DNA of 64,000 nucleotides from VXMO01 sp034422835 (GTDB lineage: Bacteria > Chloroflexota > Dehalococcoidia > UBA6926): contig DAOUJJ010000003.1 of NCBI GenBank assembly GCA_034422835.1, positions 90,498 to 154,497 of the forward strand, in the 5' to 3' direction. The position numbers and the translations under genes were made by a program. The notes beneath the pieces were generated by a model. It did no database searches, was not told where the DNA came from, and worked only from the letters and a program-made list of their open reading frames with translations. Shown one piece after another: positions 32,639 to 41,373 of the stretch (position 1 is the first letter of the stretch; every line of letters begins with the position of its first letter).

Positions 32639-33307
32639 ATGGTTGAGTTGATTGGACTGGCGGGCGTTCTCGTAGGAGCCTATTTGATCGGTTCCCTTCC
32701 AACATCCGTCATCATGTCACGGCTGGTCGCCGGTGTTGACGTGCGTGATCTGGGAACCAAAAACCCCGGGGCGGCCAACGTGTTCCGGGAGATTGATCCC
32801 CGTGTAGGCGTCTTCGTTGCCGTCGTTGACATACTCAAAGGACTCTTGCCAGTCCTGATTGCCGACCGCGTTCTTGATCTTGGTCCAACGGGAGGAGTGA
32901 TTGCAGGAGCGGGCGCTCTTTGGGGCCACCAGTATTCCGTCTTTTTGAAGTTCAGGGGCGGGGCCGGTTTGGCCGCTGCATTTGGGGGTATATGCGGACT
33001 CATGCTGGGCCCGGCAGCCGTGGCGGGCCTTGTGGGTTTGCCCATGTTGCTCCTGACGAAGAACATGGGCTGGACAGGCGGCGTTACAATCGCCATCGCA
33101 TTCGGTATGACCGCGGTGTCAACCTTGATGGACATTGAGTTGCCCGAACTCATAGCGGTAGAGAGTGCCGCGTATCTATACGGAGGGGTGGTTATAGGTC
33201 TCCTTCTTGCGTTGCCCTTCTGGCTGCGGAAGCTCTTCGAGCTTCGCGCCGCACGCGGCGGAGGCGCCGCACGCGATGCTTCGTCGACCATGGAGGACCA
33301 AACATGA
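32639..33307 (+). CDS. plsY: glycerol-3-phosphate acyltransferase PlsY
   Basis: The protein has 222 residues and is an integral membrane protein of the acyl-phosphate-dependent PlsY family. The three motifs are LIGSLPTSVIMSRLVAGVDVRDLGTKNPGAANVFR, GHQYSVFLKFRGGAGLAAAFGG, and GWTGGVTIAIAFGMTAVSTL. It makes lysophosphatidic acid, the first step of phospholipid synthesis. TTGGAGGAAT precedes the ATG. Its basic C-terminal tail (RAARGGGAARDASSTMEDQT) overlaps the end of the opposite-strand gene by 116 bases. Confidence 0.95.
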   Translation: MVELIGLAGVLVGAYLIGSLPTSVIMSRLVAGVDVRDLGTKNPGAANVFREIDPRVGVFVAVVDILKGLLPVLIADRVLDLGPTGGVIAGAGALWGHQYSVFLKFRGGAGLAAAFGGICGLMLGPAAVAGLVGLPMLLLTKNMGWTGGVTIAIAFGMTAVSTLMDIELPELIAVESAAYLYGGVVIGLLLALPFWLRKLFELRAARGGGAARDASSTMEDQT

Positions 33308-34232
33308 TCAGGGTGCCAATCGCGATGATAATCGGCGGGATGAAGAAGCCCGCATGGATAATGAGACCGAACGCCAACGCCGCCTCTTTGCCGACGCCGT
33401 AGAATCCCAGGAAAGCAACCGCGGCTGCCTCAAACGGGCCGATGCCGGAGGGCAGGCCCGGCAAGATTGACCCCAATGTCATCGTGCCCAGCACCACCAC
33501 GTAGATGATGACGTAGACCTCAAGGATGTTCTCGGAATTATTTGGCATGATCCCGTTGTTGAATGCCACAAGGGAGGCGGCTAACCCCAGTGTCATCCAC
33601 GTCACGAGCGTTACACCCATCACGGAGGCCAGTTTCCCCGGCTGAGCGATGAGTTCCTGCCACGCCGCTGAATACGTTCGCACGACGGGGAACCGGTCGA
33701 ACCACGTGATCTTGTGGGTGTACAGGGAAAGCACCGCGACAGAGACAAGCACGCCGACTAACACAAGAATGATCACGCTAAGATATCCCGCGCCCCCCGG
33801 CGCGAATATCGCGAAACCAACTGCAATGCTTCCGAGCGTGATTGCGAGGTCCGACACACGACCCAAGACGATGGATGCGAGCACCGCCCCCCTGTCATAC
33901 CCTTCCCTCAGGGCGATGTATCCGAATTGAATCGGTTCTGCGACGACGCGAATTGGCGTGAGATTATTCAGGCCCTGGCCGGTGTTCTCTACGAAGAAGA
34001 GCAGTGTTGCGGTCGGCGCTCGACCATGGAAGAGCATTCTCCACCGGACAGCGCGAATGGCGTTACTGGCAACGACGACACTCATAACGGGGATCATCAG
34101 GAACCAATTGAACTCTGAGAGCTGCTGCAGCAGCTCGGCCCACTGAACCTCACGAACAATAATGTAGGCAACCCCTACTCCAAGGGCTATGCCAATGAGG
34201 ATTCGCCCATAAAGCCAGACTTGCCTTAGCAT
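33192..34232 (-). CDS. lysylphosphatidylglycerol synthase TM-region (UPF0104/flippase-like) protein
   Basis: The protein has 346 residues with about eight TM helices. Family features are the first helix (ILIGIALGVGVAYIIVREVQW), NAIRAVRWRMLF, ENTGQGLNNLTPIRVVAEPIQ, and GSILPGLPSGIGPFEAAAVAFLGFYG near the end. Related proteins flip or modify lipids, but this one lacks the aminoacyl-transferase domain of MprF. The C-terminus is strongly basic (HRVRRLRRVRREARRASAARR). It reads out across the last 116 bases of plsY, tail to tail. Confidence 0.85.
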   Translation of the reverse strand: MLRQVWLYGRILIGIALGVGVAYIIVREVQWAELLQQLSEFNWFLMIPVMSVVVASNAIRAVRWRMLFHGRAPTATLLFFVENTGQGLNNLTPIRVVAEPIQFGYIALREGYDRGAVLASIVLGRVSDLAITLGSIAVGFAIFAPGGAGYLSVIILVLVGVLVSVAVLSLYTHKITWFDRFPVVRTYSAAWQELIAQPGKLASVMGVTLVTWMTLGLAASLVAFNNGIMPNNSENILEVYVIIYVVVLGTMTLGSILPGLPSGIGPFEAAAVAFLGFYGVGKEAALAFGLIIHAGFFIPPIIIAIGTLIMFGPPWSTKHRVRRLRRVRREARRASAARRATQEGDL

Positions 34233-34316
34233 GTGTGGTTCCTGCCTCTATCGTAGAGTATGAAATCACAGCGTGCTACGTGTGATTGCGACAAGGTTGT
34301 GCCCGCAGCCTGCGTA

Positions 34317-35468
34317 TCATCCACTCCTTTTGGCGAGCGAACGAAGCCGATTCCCCTCTTCCTCCGGCGCCGTGCGGAGTCGCGCGTACCGGGATTGAGC
34401 GCCGTCAGGCGTCTCGCGCTCAGAAACATGCATGGAACGGGAGGCCTCCAGCAGGAGCTCTACGCCTCCCAGGAAATCACTGATGGCGATGTTTTCCGCT
34501 TGAATGGAATCCTCGCCGAATCCGTTGTGATAGTGGGCCAATGGGAACGCGACGCCGGTGGATTCATAGCCGTGCGCGACAAAAACCGATGCTTCGCACA
34601 CACCGCCGGACATCAGTTGCCGTTGAACAGGAATGGGTGGGTCCCGACGCTGAAGCGTTGCCCGGGCCGCTTGCAAGACGGCTTCGGCGGACTGCGAAAA
34701 AGTGGAAAGCGCGTCGCCGACGCGGATGACGGGGCCGTTTCCCTGTTCTGCGCCGGGGAGTGTCCTGGAGGATTCTATCGAGACGACGAGCGTTTCTTTG
34801 GGGAGAGATCCGGCGGCGGCCAACAGGCGCGCTCCTATGAGGCCATCCTCTTCTGCGCATGTGAATACGCCGATTACGTCAACCGGCTCATCTTCAGCGA
34901 CCAGCGTCTCCAGAATGCTCAAAGTGGTGGCGCAGCCCGCAAGATCGTCGAGGGCACGCGCAAATATCCTGGTGTCGCCCAATTCATAATCGACGAGGTC
35001 AAAGACGGCAAAAGCGGGCAGAGCGAGCTCATTCTGCTCCACTAAATCGGCGTAGAGAACTCGCGTTTCCGGATCGCTGTCCTGGCCGGTCGTTTGGGCG
35101 GCGCATGATGAGCCGTCGGCGCAGTGGACGACAAGGTCAACCTGCTGTTCGTAGATGACGTCCGAGACGCGGCCAAGCATCTTCAGGGTCAACCGCCGGC
35201 CGTCGACATCAATGATCTCAAACCCCGGGTGGTCCATGTGGGCGACGAGGGCGATGGGGCGTCCTTCGACAAGCTCAGGGTGACCGGGTGATTCGTTCCG
35301 TCGAGTCAGCCGGGCGATGATATTGCCGTAGTCGTCCTGCTCGTACGGAATCTCCGCGTCCGTGAGGATACGTTCAACTTCACGGGCTACCTTGTCCTCG
35401 AAATATGACGTGGCGGGGTGGCGGCAAAGCGCTGCCAGGATTTCCAGCGATCTGGGGGTTTCTTGCAT
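34317..35468 (-). CDS. M42 family metallopeptidase
   Basis: The protein has 383 residues of the M42 glutamyl aminopeptidase/FrvX-like family. Metal and catalytic motifs: ALVAHMDHPGFE (~80), RALDDLAGC (~170), TCAEEDGLIGARLLA (~208) and VVSIESS. The PDZ-like lid domain is inserted after DHPGFE. It probably trims N-terminal residues from peptides in the cytosol. Residues near 68-75 (PGHPELVEG) are encoded by a family A interspersed repeat (35262-35285) inserted in frame in a surface loop. The start is ATG 35468, with GGAG ten bases upstream. Confidence 0.9.
   Translation of the reverse strand: MQETPRSLEILAALCRHPATSYFEDKVAREVERILTDAEIPYEQDDYGNIIARLTRRNESPGHPELVEGRPIALVAHMDHPGFEIIDVDGRRLTLKMLGRVSDVIYEQQVDLVVHCADGSSCAAQTTGQDSDPETRVLYADLVEQNELALPAFAVFDLVDYELGDTRIFARALDDLAGCATTLSILETLVAEDEPVDVIGVFTCAEEDGLIGARLLAAAGSLPKETLVVSIESSRTLPGAEQGNGPVIRVGDALSTFSQSAEAVLQAARATLQRRDPPIPVQRQLMSGGVCEASVFVAHGYESTGVAFPLAHYHNGFGEDSIQAENIAISDFLGGVELLLEASRSMHVSERETPDGAQSRYARLRTAPEEEGNRLRSLAKRSG
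35262..35285 (-). repeat. family A repeat inside the M42 peptidase gene
   Basis: TCCTTCGACAAGCTCAGGGT then GACC matches the intergenic copies at 21012 and 59267 with a few changes, and is translated as PGHPELVEG within the peptidase. Confidence 0.8.
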
Positions 35469-35666
35469 GAGTTCACTGCTCCAGGGCGAAGTGATTGCTT
35501 GTGGCCGTCATGCCGTGACGGCATCACTAATTGTCCCACATTGCGCCAATCGGCTCGTTCCCGGTCTCGATCTGCTTTCCCCACACGTGCCTGGAGCGTT
35601 CTAACAATTAAGGAAGTGAACAACAAATGGTAATGAAAGACATAAGCACCATCGGATACCGAGAGA

Positions 35667-35694
35667 TTGACAAGCGTGCCAACAGGTCTATGCT
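35667..35694 (+). promoter_or_regulatory. probable rpoD promoter
   Basis: TTGACA at 35667-35672, a 16-base spacer and TATGCT at 35689-35694 predict an ~80-base leader before the sigma factor gene. The leader contains the inverted repeat at 35734-35764. Confidence 0.6.
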
Positions 35695-35733
35695 GTTAGC
35701 CAATCCCTTTGGGGAAACCGGGAGGGGGTGTCT

Positions 35734-35764
35734 GGTTTTGACGGGCGCGTGATCGGTCAAAATC
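35734..35764 (+). promoter_or_regulatory. inverted repeat in the rpoD leader
   Basis: Arms GGTTTTGAC (35734-35742) and GTCAAAATC (35756-35764) pair over nine bases around a 13-base spacer. The repeat sits between the promoter and the AAGGAGG ribosome site. It could be a regulator operator or an RNA hairpin affecting translation. Confidence 0.5.
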
Positions 35765-35783
35765 AACACAAGGAGGTGCGCAG

Positions 35784-36884
35784 ATGAAGGCGATAACGGA
35801 CGAGACCAGAGCCGTGATCGCGGAGGACGAGGCCCGGCGGGCGCCGGGTACGACAGACGTCCCTATGGAGGTGAATGAGACCTCTGTGGATGTCCTCGAC
35901 CTCGACGCGCATAACGGGAAGGCGGACATCGTTGAAGAGGCTGAGGTCGACGAGTTCGACAGCGGCTCCAGGGAGAATCTGAATGATCCTCTGCGGGGCT
36001 ATCTGCAGGACATCGGCCGCCGCAAGCTGTTGACGCCGCAGCAGGAGACGGACCTCGGCATTCTCATGGATGAGGGCCGCCGCGCGTCCCAGCGCCTCGC
36101 CGGCGCGGACAACATGAGCGGCACCGAGCGGCGTGAGCTGCTGAAGACGGTCAAGAAGGGCGAGGACGCCCGCAAGTCCATGACGGAAGCCAACCTCCGC
36201 CTTGTGGTCAGCATCGCCAAGCGGTACCAGGGCAGGGGCCTGTCCCTGTTCGACCTGATCCAGGAGGGCAACATCGGCCTGCTCAAGGCCGTGGATCGGT
36301 TCGACCACCGTCGTGGGTTCCGATTCTCGACGTACGCGACGTGGTGGATCCGGCAGGCCATCGCCCGGGGCGTGTCTGAGCAGGGCAACAGCATCCGTCT
36401 GCCGGTGCACGTGGGCGAGTTGTCCGCGAAGATCGACCGCGCGCGCCATCGCCTCCTCCAGAAGTTCGGCCGTGAGGCCACGCCGGAAGAGTTGGCGACG
36501 GAGACGGAGATCCCGCTGGAGAAAGTGGAGCAACTCATCTCCCTGGCGCAGCAGCCCGCGTCCATCGATGCTCCTGTTGGTGAGGACGGCGCGACGCTGG
36601 CGGACTTCGTGGCGCAGGACGAGGCGGAGTCGCCCATCGACATGGCGGCGCAGACGATGCTGCGAGAGCGCATGGCAGCGGTTCTGGCGTCGCTCTCCCC
36701 GCGTGAGCGGCTGGTGCTGGAGCTGCGCTTCGGAATCATGGACGGCAAGGAATACACGCTGCGTGAGATCGGCGACATGCTGAGCCTGACGCGGGAGCGT
36801 GTGCGGCAGATCCAGGCCGGCGCGATGAAGAACCTGCGCCTGCAGCGCAACCGCGAGCGCCTGGAGGGCTACATCGAGGATTAG
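35784..36884 (+). CDS. rpoD: primary RNA polymerase sigma factor (sigma-70, RpoD/SigA)
   Basis: The protein has 366 residues. After a ~65-residue acidic N-terminus comes region 1.2 (DPLRGYLQDIGRRKLLTPQQETDL). Region 2 follows with NLRLVVSIAKRYQGRGLSLFDLIQEGNIGLLKAVDRFDHRRGFRFSTYATWWIRQAIAR, then region 3 and region 4 (LREIGDMLSLTRERVRQIQAGAMKNLR). The 2.4 and 4.2 determinants match housekeeping sigma factors. This fits the TTGACA/TATAAT-like promoters seen throughout the window. It lacks the large non-conserved insert of proteobacterial RpoD. AAGGAGGTG lies just before the ATG. A strong terminator follows. Confidence 0.96.
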   Translation: MKAITDETRAVIAEDEARRAPGTTDVPMEVNETSVDVLDLDAHNGKADIVEEAEVDEFDSGSRENLNDPLRGYLQDIGRRKLLTPQQETDLGILMDEGRRASQRLAGADNMSGTERRELLKTVKKGEDARKSMTEANLRLVVSIAKRYQGRGLSLFDLIQEGNIGLLKAVDRFDHRRGFRFSTYATWWIRQAIARGVSEQGNSIRLPVHVGELSAKIDRARHRLLQKFGREATPEELATETEIPLEKVEQLISLAQQPASIDAPVGEDGATLADFVAQDEAESPIDMAAQTMLRERMAAVLASLSPRERLVLELRFGIMDGKEYTLREIGDMLSLTRERVRQIQAGAMKNLRLQRNRERLEGYIED

Positions 36885-36918
36885 TTTCCCGGTTTGCGAT
36901 TGACCACGCAACGAAAGC

Positions 36919-36948
36919 GGGGCGGCCTTTCTAAGGCCGCCCCCTTTT
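36919..36948 (+). terminator. rho-independent terminator after rpoD
   Basis: An 11-bp perfect stem GGGGCGGCCTT/AAGGCCGCCCC with a 3-base loop is followed by CTTTT. It begins 35 bases after the rpoD stop. Confidence 0.9.
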
Positions 36949-37006
36949 CTTGGCGGCCTTGGGAGCAGTACTGGATTTACACCTGCGAGGGAACGACGAA
37001 ATGACT

Positions 37007-37032
37007 CGCCCTTCGACTATGCTCAGAGTGAA
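37007..37032 (-). repeat. family A repeat, diverged copy upstream of aspS
   Basis: CGCCCTTCGACTATGCTCAG then AGTGAA is an imperfect reverse-orientation family A repeat. The rest of 36949-37145 shows no gene. Confidence 0.65.
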
Positions 37033-37145
37033 CAGCGCGGGTGCTATGATTGATGGGTAGGGTGTGGGGACTCGCGAGTTCCGTGGCCGGTTTGCTGTTC
37101 ATACCCGCTTAGGCATTACCTGATTCACGCAGATTCACGTATCCA

Positions 37146-38969
37146 ATGTTGAAGTCACATAGTTGTGCGGAGCTTTCGCCTGCTGAGGCAGGGCAGGTTG
37201 TACGTTTGGCGGGGTGGGTTCACCGTCGGCGCGATCATGGCGGGTTGATATTCCTCGATATGCGGGACCGCACCGGGTTGGTGCAGGTTGTCGTCGATCC
37301 GTCGGCGGCTGAGTCGGCATACCAGTCCGCCGACGCGCTGCGAAATGAGTGGGTAGTGGCCATCACGGGCGAGGTGCAGGTTCGTCCCGCGGGCACGGAG
37401 AACCCGCGCATCGCGACGGGCGGCATCGAGGTCCACGCGAGCGAGGTGACGGTTCTCAACCCGTCCAGGACGCCGCCTTTCTATATCAATGAGGAATCGG
37501 ACGTCGATGAGTCGCTCCGGCTGCGGTACCGGTACCTGGATCTGCGGCGTGAGCGGATGGCGGCCAACCTTGCGCTGCGGCATCGTGTCGTCAAGTACAT
37601 CCGTGATTTTCTCGACGGCCGCGGCTTTTTGGAAGTCGAGACGCCGATGCTGATGAAGAGCACGCCGGAGGGTGCGCGGGACTATCTTGTGCCGTCTCGC
37701 GTGCATCCGGGACATTTCTATGCGCTGCCGCAGTCGCCGCAACAGTTGAAGCAGCTGCTGATGGTGGCGGGCGTGGAGCGGTATTTCCAGATCGCGCGGT
37801 GCTTCCGCGACGAAGATCAGCGGGCGGACCGGCAGCCGGAGTTCACGCAGCTCGACCTTGAGATGAGCTTCGTCGACGAGACGGACGTGCTGGACCTGAT
37901 GGAGGAGCTTTATACGGGGCTGGCACATGCCACCGCGCCGCATATGCGCGTGACATCGCCGTTTCCACGCATGACGTATGCGGAGGCGATGCGGCGGTTC
38001 GGCTCAGACAAGCCTGACCTGCGTTTTGGGGTGGAGATCACGGATATCTCGAGCATCGTGTCGGACAGCGGCGTGGGTGTGTTCACGTCGGCGCTTGCGG
38101 AGTCGGGCGGCGCGGTGCGTGGAATCGTCGCGCCGAGGTGCGCGGGGTACAGTCGGCGTGAGCTTGAAAACCTGACGGAGATCGTGCGCGGGCAGGGCGC
38201 GCGCGGGCTGGCAACCATCGGGCTGGACGCGGAGGCAGGTGCGGCTATCGCAGACCTGCAGTCGGACAACGTGCGCTCCGCGTTGGCGCGGCACCTGGAT
38301 ATCGAGACTGTACGGTCGATTGCGGACGCGATGGGGGCATCGGCGGGCGATCTATTGCTGATCGTGGCGGCTCACGAGGATATCGTGAGCGCGTCGCTGA
38401 GCGCGCTGCGGACGGAATTGGGAGAACGGCTGGAACTGGCGGATCCGAATGAGTTGGCGTTCGCGTTCGTGACTGAATTTCCACTGTTCGAAGCCGGAGA
38501 TGCTGAGGGCAGCCTGAACTCCGTGCATCACCCGTTCACTGCGCCGACGCCGGAGGATGCCGGGCTTTTGGAGGAATCCCCTACGGCGGTGCGTTCACGG
38601 GCGTATGACCTTGTGGTGAATGGGCTGGAACTGGGGTCGGGCTCGATCAGGATCCATGACCGTGAGCTGCAGGACAGGATATTCGCGCTGCTGGGGCATT
38701 CGCCGGATGAGATTCAGGAGCGATTCGGCCACATGCTTGAGGCGTTTGAGTACGGAGTGCCGCCGCACGGGGGGTTCGCGCCGGGTATTGACCGCACGGT
38801 GATGGTGCTGGCGGGGGAGCCGAATATCCGTGAGGTGATCCCGTTCCCGAAGACACAATCGGCGCAGGACCTGATGATGAGCGCGCCGTCAACGGTCGAT
38901 GAGCAACAGCTTGTCGATCTGAATCTGCGGCTGCGAGAGGCCGCGCAAGACATCGCGGCGTCAGACTAA
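37146..38969 (+). CDS. aspS: aspartyl-tRNA synthetase
   Basis: The protein has 607 residues, the bacterial-length class II AspRS. It has an N-terminal OB-fold anticodon-binding domain (VRLAGWVHRRRDHGGLIFLDMRDRTGLVQVV), motif 1 in the MLMKSTPEGARDYLVPSR stretch, motif 2 FQIARCFRDEDQRADRQPEFTQLD, a GAD insertion domain in the middle (~300-420), and motif 3 GFAPGIDRTVMVLAGE near the end. The discriminating versus tRNA-Asn-tolerant type cannot be judged by eye. It is transcribed separately from rpoD after the terminator, and lies upstream of the tig-clpP-clpX group. Confidence 0.97.
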   Translation: MLKSHSCAELSPAEAGQVVRLAGWVHRRRDHGGLIFLDMRDRTGLVQVVVDPSAAESAYQSADALRNEWVVAITGEVQVRPAGTENPRIATGGIEVHASEVTVLNPSRTPPFYINEESDVDESLRLRYRYLDLRRERMAANLALRHRVVKYIRDFLDGRGFLEVETPMLMKSTPEGARDYLVPSRVHPGHFYALPQSPQQLKQLLMVAGVERYFQIARCFRDEDQRADRQPEFTQLDLEMSFVDETDVLDLMEELYTGLAHATAPHMRVTSPFPRMTYAEAMRRFGSDKPDLRFGVEITDISSIVSDSGVGVFTSALAESGGAVRGIVAPRCAGYSRRELENLTEIVRGQGARGLATIGLDAEAGAAIADLQSDNVRSALARHLDIETVRSIADAMGASAGDLLLIVAAHEDIVSASLSALRTELGERLELADPNELAFAFVTEFPLFEAGDAEGSLNSVHHPFTAPTPEDAGLLEESPTAVRSRAYDLVVNGLELGSGSIRIHDRELQDRIFALLGHSPDEIQERFGHMLEAFEYGVPPHGGFAPGIDRTVMVLAGEPNIREVIPFPKTQSAQDLMMSAPSTVDEQQLVDLNLRLREAAQDIAASD

Positions 38970-39054
38970 GCGTTCCCCGCCCCGATGTATAATGTTGTTC
39001 CTGCCTCTAAGCCAATCTGGTTGCTAAGCCAATCCGAATACGGAGTTTCCACGC

Positions 39055-40572
39055 GTGAAGATAACGACTGAAGATATGCCTGACCGACAAATCGGGCTTC
39101 TGATTGAGTTGGAAGAGGCGGAGATCGAGGACCACAAGCAGCGGGCGTACCGGCGGCTTGTGCAGCAGTACGTCATCCCTGGCTTTCGCAAGGGCAAGAC
39201 GCCGCGCGTCATCCTTGAACGTCACATCGGTACGGAAACGTTCATCCAGGACGATATTGAGGGGCTTCTTGAACGGTCCGTGGCGGACGCAGTGGAGCAG
39301 CAGGAGCTTGAGCCCATCGGACAGCCGCAGGTGACGGACCTGGAATCGCTCAATCCCATCAGGTTCCGCGCGACGGTCTCGCTGAGCCCAGAGGTGGAAC
39401 TCGGTGACTATGAGTCGATTCGCGTCGACTGGGAGGAGCCGGAAGTAACGGAAGAGCAGATTGAGGAAGTCCTGAACAACCTGCGTCGACAAGGCACGCC
39501 GTGGGAACCGGCGGAGAGGCCTGTTCAGCTAGGCGATCTGCTGACCGTGGACATGCACGGATATGTGAATGAGGACCCGGAGGACGCGGCGGAATCCGAG
39601 GACGGCGGCGACAATGACGCTGATGCCGAGTCGGAGCCGACCGCCGAAGCCGATTCAGAGTCTGAATCTGACAACAGTGATGATTCTGAGGGTGAGCCGG
39701 ACGTACCGGGTCGGCGCACGTTCGTGGAGGAGACGGGCATCAGCTACATGGTGCAGGAGGGCGTGACCTATCCCGCGCCCGGGGTGCCGGAGCAACTCGT
39801 CGGCATGAGCGCGGAGGAGACCAGGGAATTCACTGTCTCCGTGCCGGACGACTTCACTATCCGTAATCTGAACGGCAAAGACGCGCATTTCACCGTCACG
39901 GTCCGTGAGGTCAAGGAGCAGAATCTGCCGGAGCTCAATGACGAATGGGCGCAGGGGGTTGAGGGCTTCGGCGACGATGAGTTCGAGACGGTGGATGCGC
40001 TGCGGGAGCGGATTCGGTCCGATATGACGGAGCGGACGGAAGCGCAGGCGCGGGCCGAATACGAGGAGAACATCCTCGAGAAATTCGCAGAGGTCGCGAC
40101 GGTGACCTATCCGCCCATCGTTGTGGATATGGAGATCGACCGTATCCTGCAGGAACAGGATGAGCAGATGCGGGGAATGGGCATGTCGCTCGCCGCATAC
40201 ATCCAGACAACGGGTCAAGACGTGGAGCAGCTGCGCGACTCCGTGCGGCCGCAGGCAGCGCAGCGCATACTGCGGGGACTGCTGATCACAGACTTGGCGA
40301 CGGCGGCTGGCATCGAGGCCTCGGATGAGGAGGTTGACGCGGACATCGCTGAACTCATCGGCGCGCAGCCGGACGAAGCTATGCAGGAGCAGGCACGGCA
40401 GGTGTTTGAGAGCGAGGCGGCGCGTGAGACTGTGCACCGCAGGATTGTCGCGCGGAAGACATTGGATATGCTGATAGAGATTGCGAGAGGGGAGCGCGAC
40501 GGGTCGGAGGGCGCCGCCGAGACTGAGGCGGAGGCCGATACCGACGAGGATTCGGATAACGAGGAAGAGTAA
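39055..40572 (+). CDS. tig: trigger factor with acidic insertion
   Basis: The protein has 505 residues from a GTG start. The N-terminal ribosome-binding domain contains the signature PGFRKGKTPR (residues ~42-51). The PPIase (FKBP-like) domain holds GDLLTVDMHGYV and FTVSVPDDF, but is interrupted at ~170-217 by a Ser/Asp/Glu-rich stretch not found in usual trigger factors. The C-terminal chaperone arms follow, and an acidic tail ends in DSDNEEE. It folds nascent chains at the ribosome exit. A TATAAT box at 38988-38993 is a likely -10. It heads the tig-clpP-clpX cluster. Confidence 0.95.
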   Translation: MKITTEDMPDRQIGLLIELEEAEIEDHKQRAYRRLVQQYVIPGFRKGKTPRVILERHIGTETFIQDDIEGLLERSVADAVEQQELEPIGQPQVTDLESLNPIRFRATVSLSPEVELGDYESIRVDWEEPEVTEEQIEEVLNNLRRQGTPWEPAERPVQLGDLLTVDMHGYVNEDPEDAAESEDGGDNDADAESEPTAEADSESESDNSDDSEGEPDVPGRRTFVEETGISYMVQEGVTYPAPGVPEQLVGMSAEETREFTVSVPDDFTIRNLNGKDAHFTVTVREVKEQNLPELNDEWAQGVEGFGDDEFETVDALRERIRSDMTERTEAQARAEYEENILEKFAEVATVTYPPIVVDMEIDRILQEQDEQMRGMGMSLAAYIQTTGQDVEQLRDSVRPQAAQRILRGLLITDLATAAGIEASDEEVDADIAELIGAQPDEAMQEQARQVFESEAARETVHRRIVARKTLDMLIEIARGERDGSEGAAETEAEADTDEDSDNEEE

Positions 40573-40608
40573 GCCCAGGCGTCGACCCCGGGGATACATC
40601 AGAGGAGA

Positions 40609-41292
40609 ATGAGCGATATGACAACGTGGACAGGTGGAACGGGCGAGGGACTGCCGCAGGGTATCGTGCCGGCGGGGCCGCAGGGCATCGTGCCGATGGT
40701 GATTGAAACCGGGGCGCGAGGCGAGCGAGCCTTTGACATCTACTCCCTCCTGCTCAAGGAGCGGATCATCTTTCTCGGCACGCCAATCAACGACCAGATT
40801 GCCAACCTTGTCGTTGCTCAATTGCTGTACCTGGACAGGGAGGACCCTGACAAGGACATTTCGCTGTATATCAGCAGCCCAGGCGGCGTCATCACATCCG
40901 GCCTGGCCATCTATGACACCATCCAGTTGATTCGCGCGGACGTTTCCACGATCTGCGTGGGGATGGCGGCGAGCATGGCGACGGTGCTGCTGACCGCAGG
41001 GGCGGCCGGCAAGCGGTACGCCCTGCCGAACTCGACAATTCACATGCACCAGGCCATGGGCGGCGCGCAGGGACAGGCGGCGGATATTGAGATCGCGGCG
41101 CGTGAGATCCTGCGGCTGCAGGAGATCATCCGTGGTATTCTGTCGCGGCATTCCGGGCAGCCGGTGGAGAAGGTGGCGCGTGATATGGATCGCGACTACT
41201 ATCTCACCGCGGACCAGGCCAAGGAGTATGGCATCGTTGATGAGGTGCTCGCGGGGCCGGAAGGCGAAAGCGACGACGCCAACGCCGCATAA
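40609..41292 (+). CDS. clpP: ATP-dependent Clp protease proteolytic subunit
   Basis: The protein has 227 residues. The catalytic triad is Ser in GMAASMATVLLTAGAAGKR (~123), His in STIHMHQAMGG (~148), and an Asp in the handle region. It has a ~25-residue Gly/Pro-rich N-terminal extension (GGTGEGLPQGIVPAGPQGIVP), probably a removed propeptide, before PMVIETGARGERAFDIYSLLL. GAGGAG precedes the start. It forms the barrel served by ClpX (next gene) and ClpC (14878). Confidence 0.97.
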   Translation: MSDMTTWTGGTGEGLPQGIVPAGPQGIVPMVIETGARGERAFDIYSLLLKERIIFLGTPINDQIANLVVAQLLYLDREDPDKDISLYISSPGGVITSGLAIYDTIQLIRADVSTICVGMAASMATVLLTAGAAGKRYALPNSTIHMHQAMGGAQGQAADIEIAAREILRLQEIIRGILSRHSGQPVEKVARDMDRDYYLTADQAKEYGIVDEVLAGPEGESDDANAA

Positions 41293-41373
41293 TTGCTAAC
41301 GATAGAGGCCTGTGCGGGACGGGCTTGCAGGTTGCCTTAAACTCGGTGATGGGGGAGGAGTAAAGGCAAGGGC

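Noticed and set aside
35763..36911. Minus-strand open frame of 382 codons opposite the sigma factor gene.
   Set aside because: Antisense shadow of rpoD; no recognisable motif, and rpoD has promoter, ribosome site and terminator.
39655..41151. Minus-strand open frame of 498 codons across tig and clpP.
   Set aside because: Spans two real genes and their intergenic gap on the other strand, and has a repetitive Arg/His composition.
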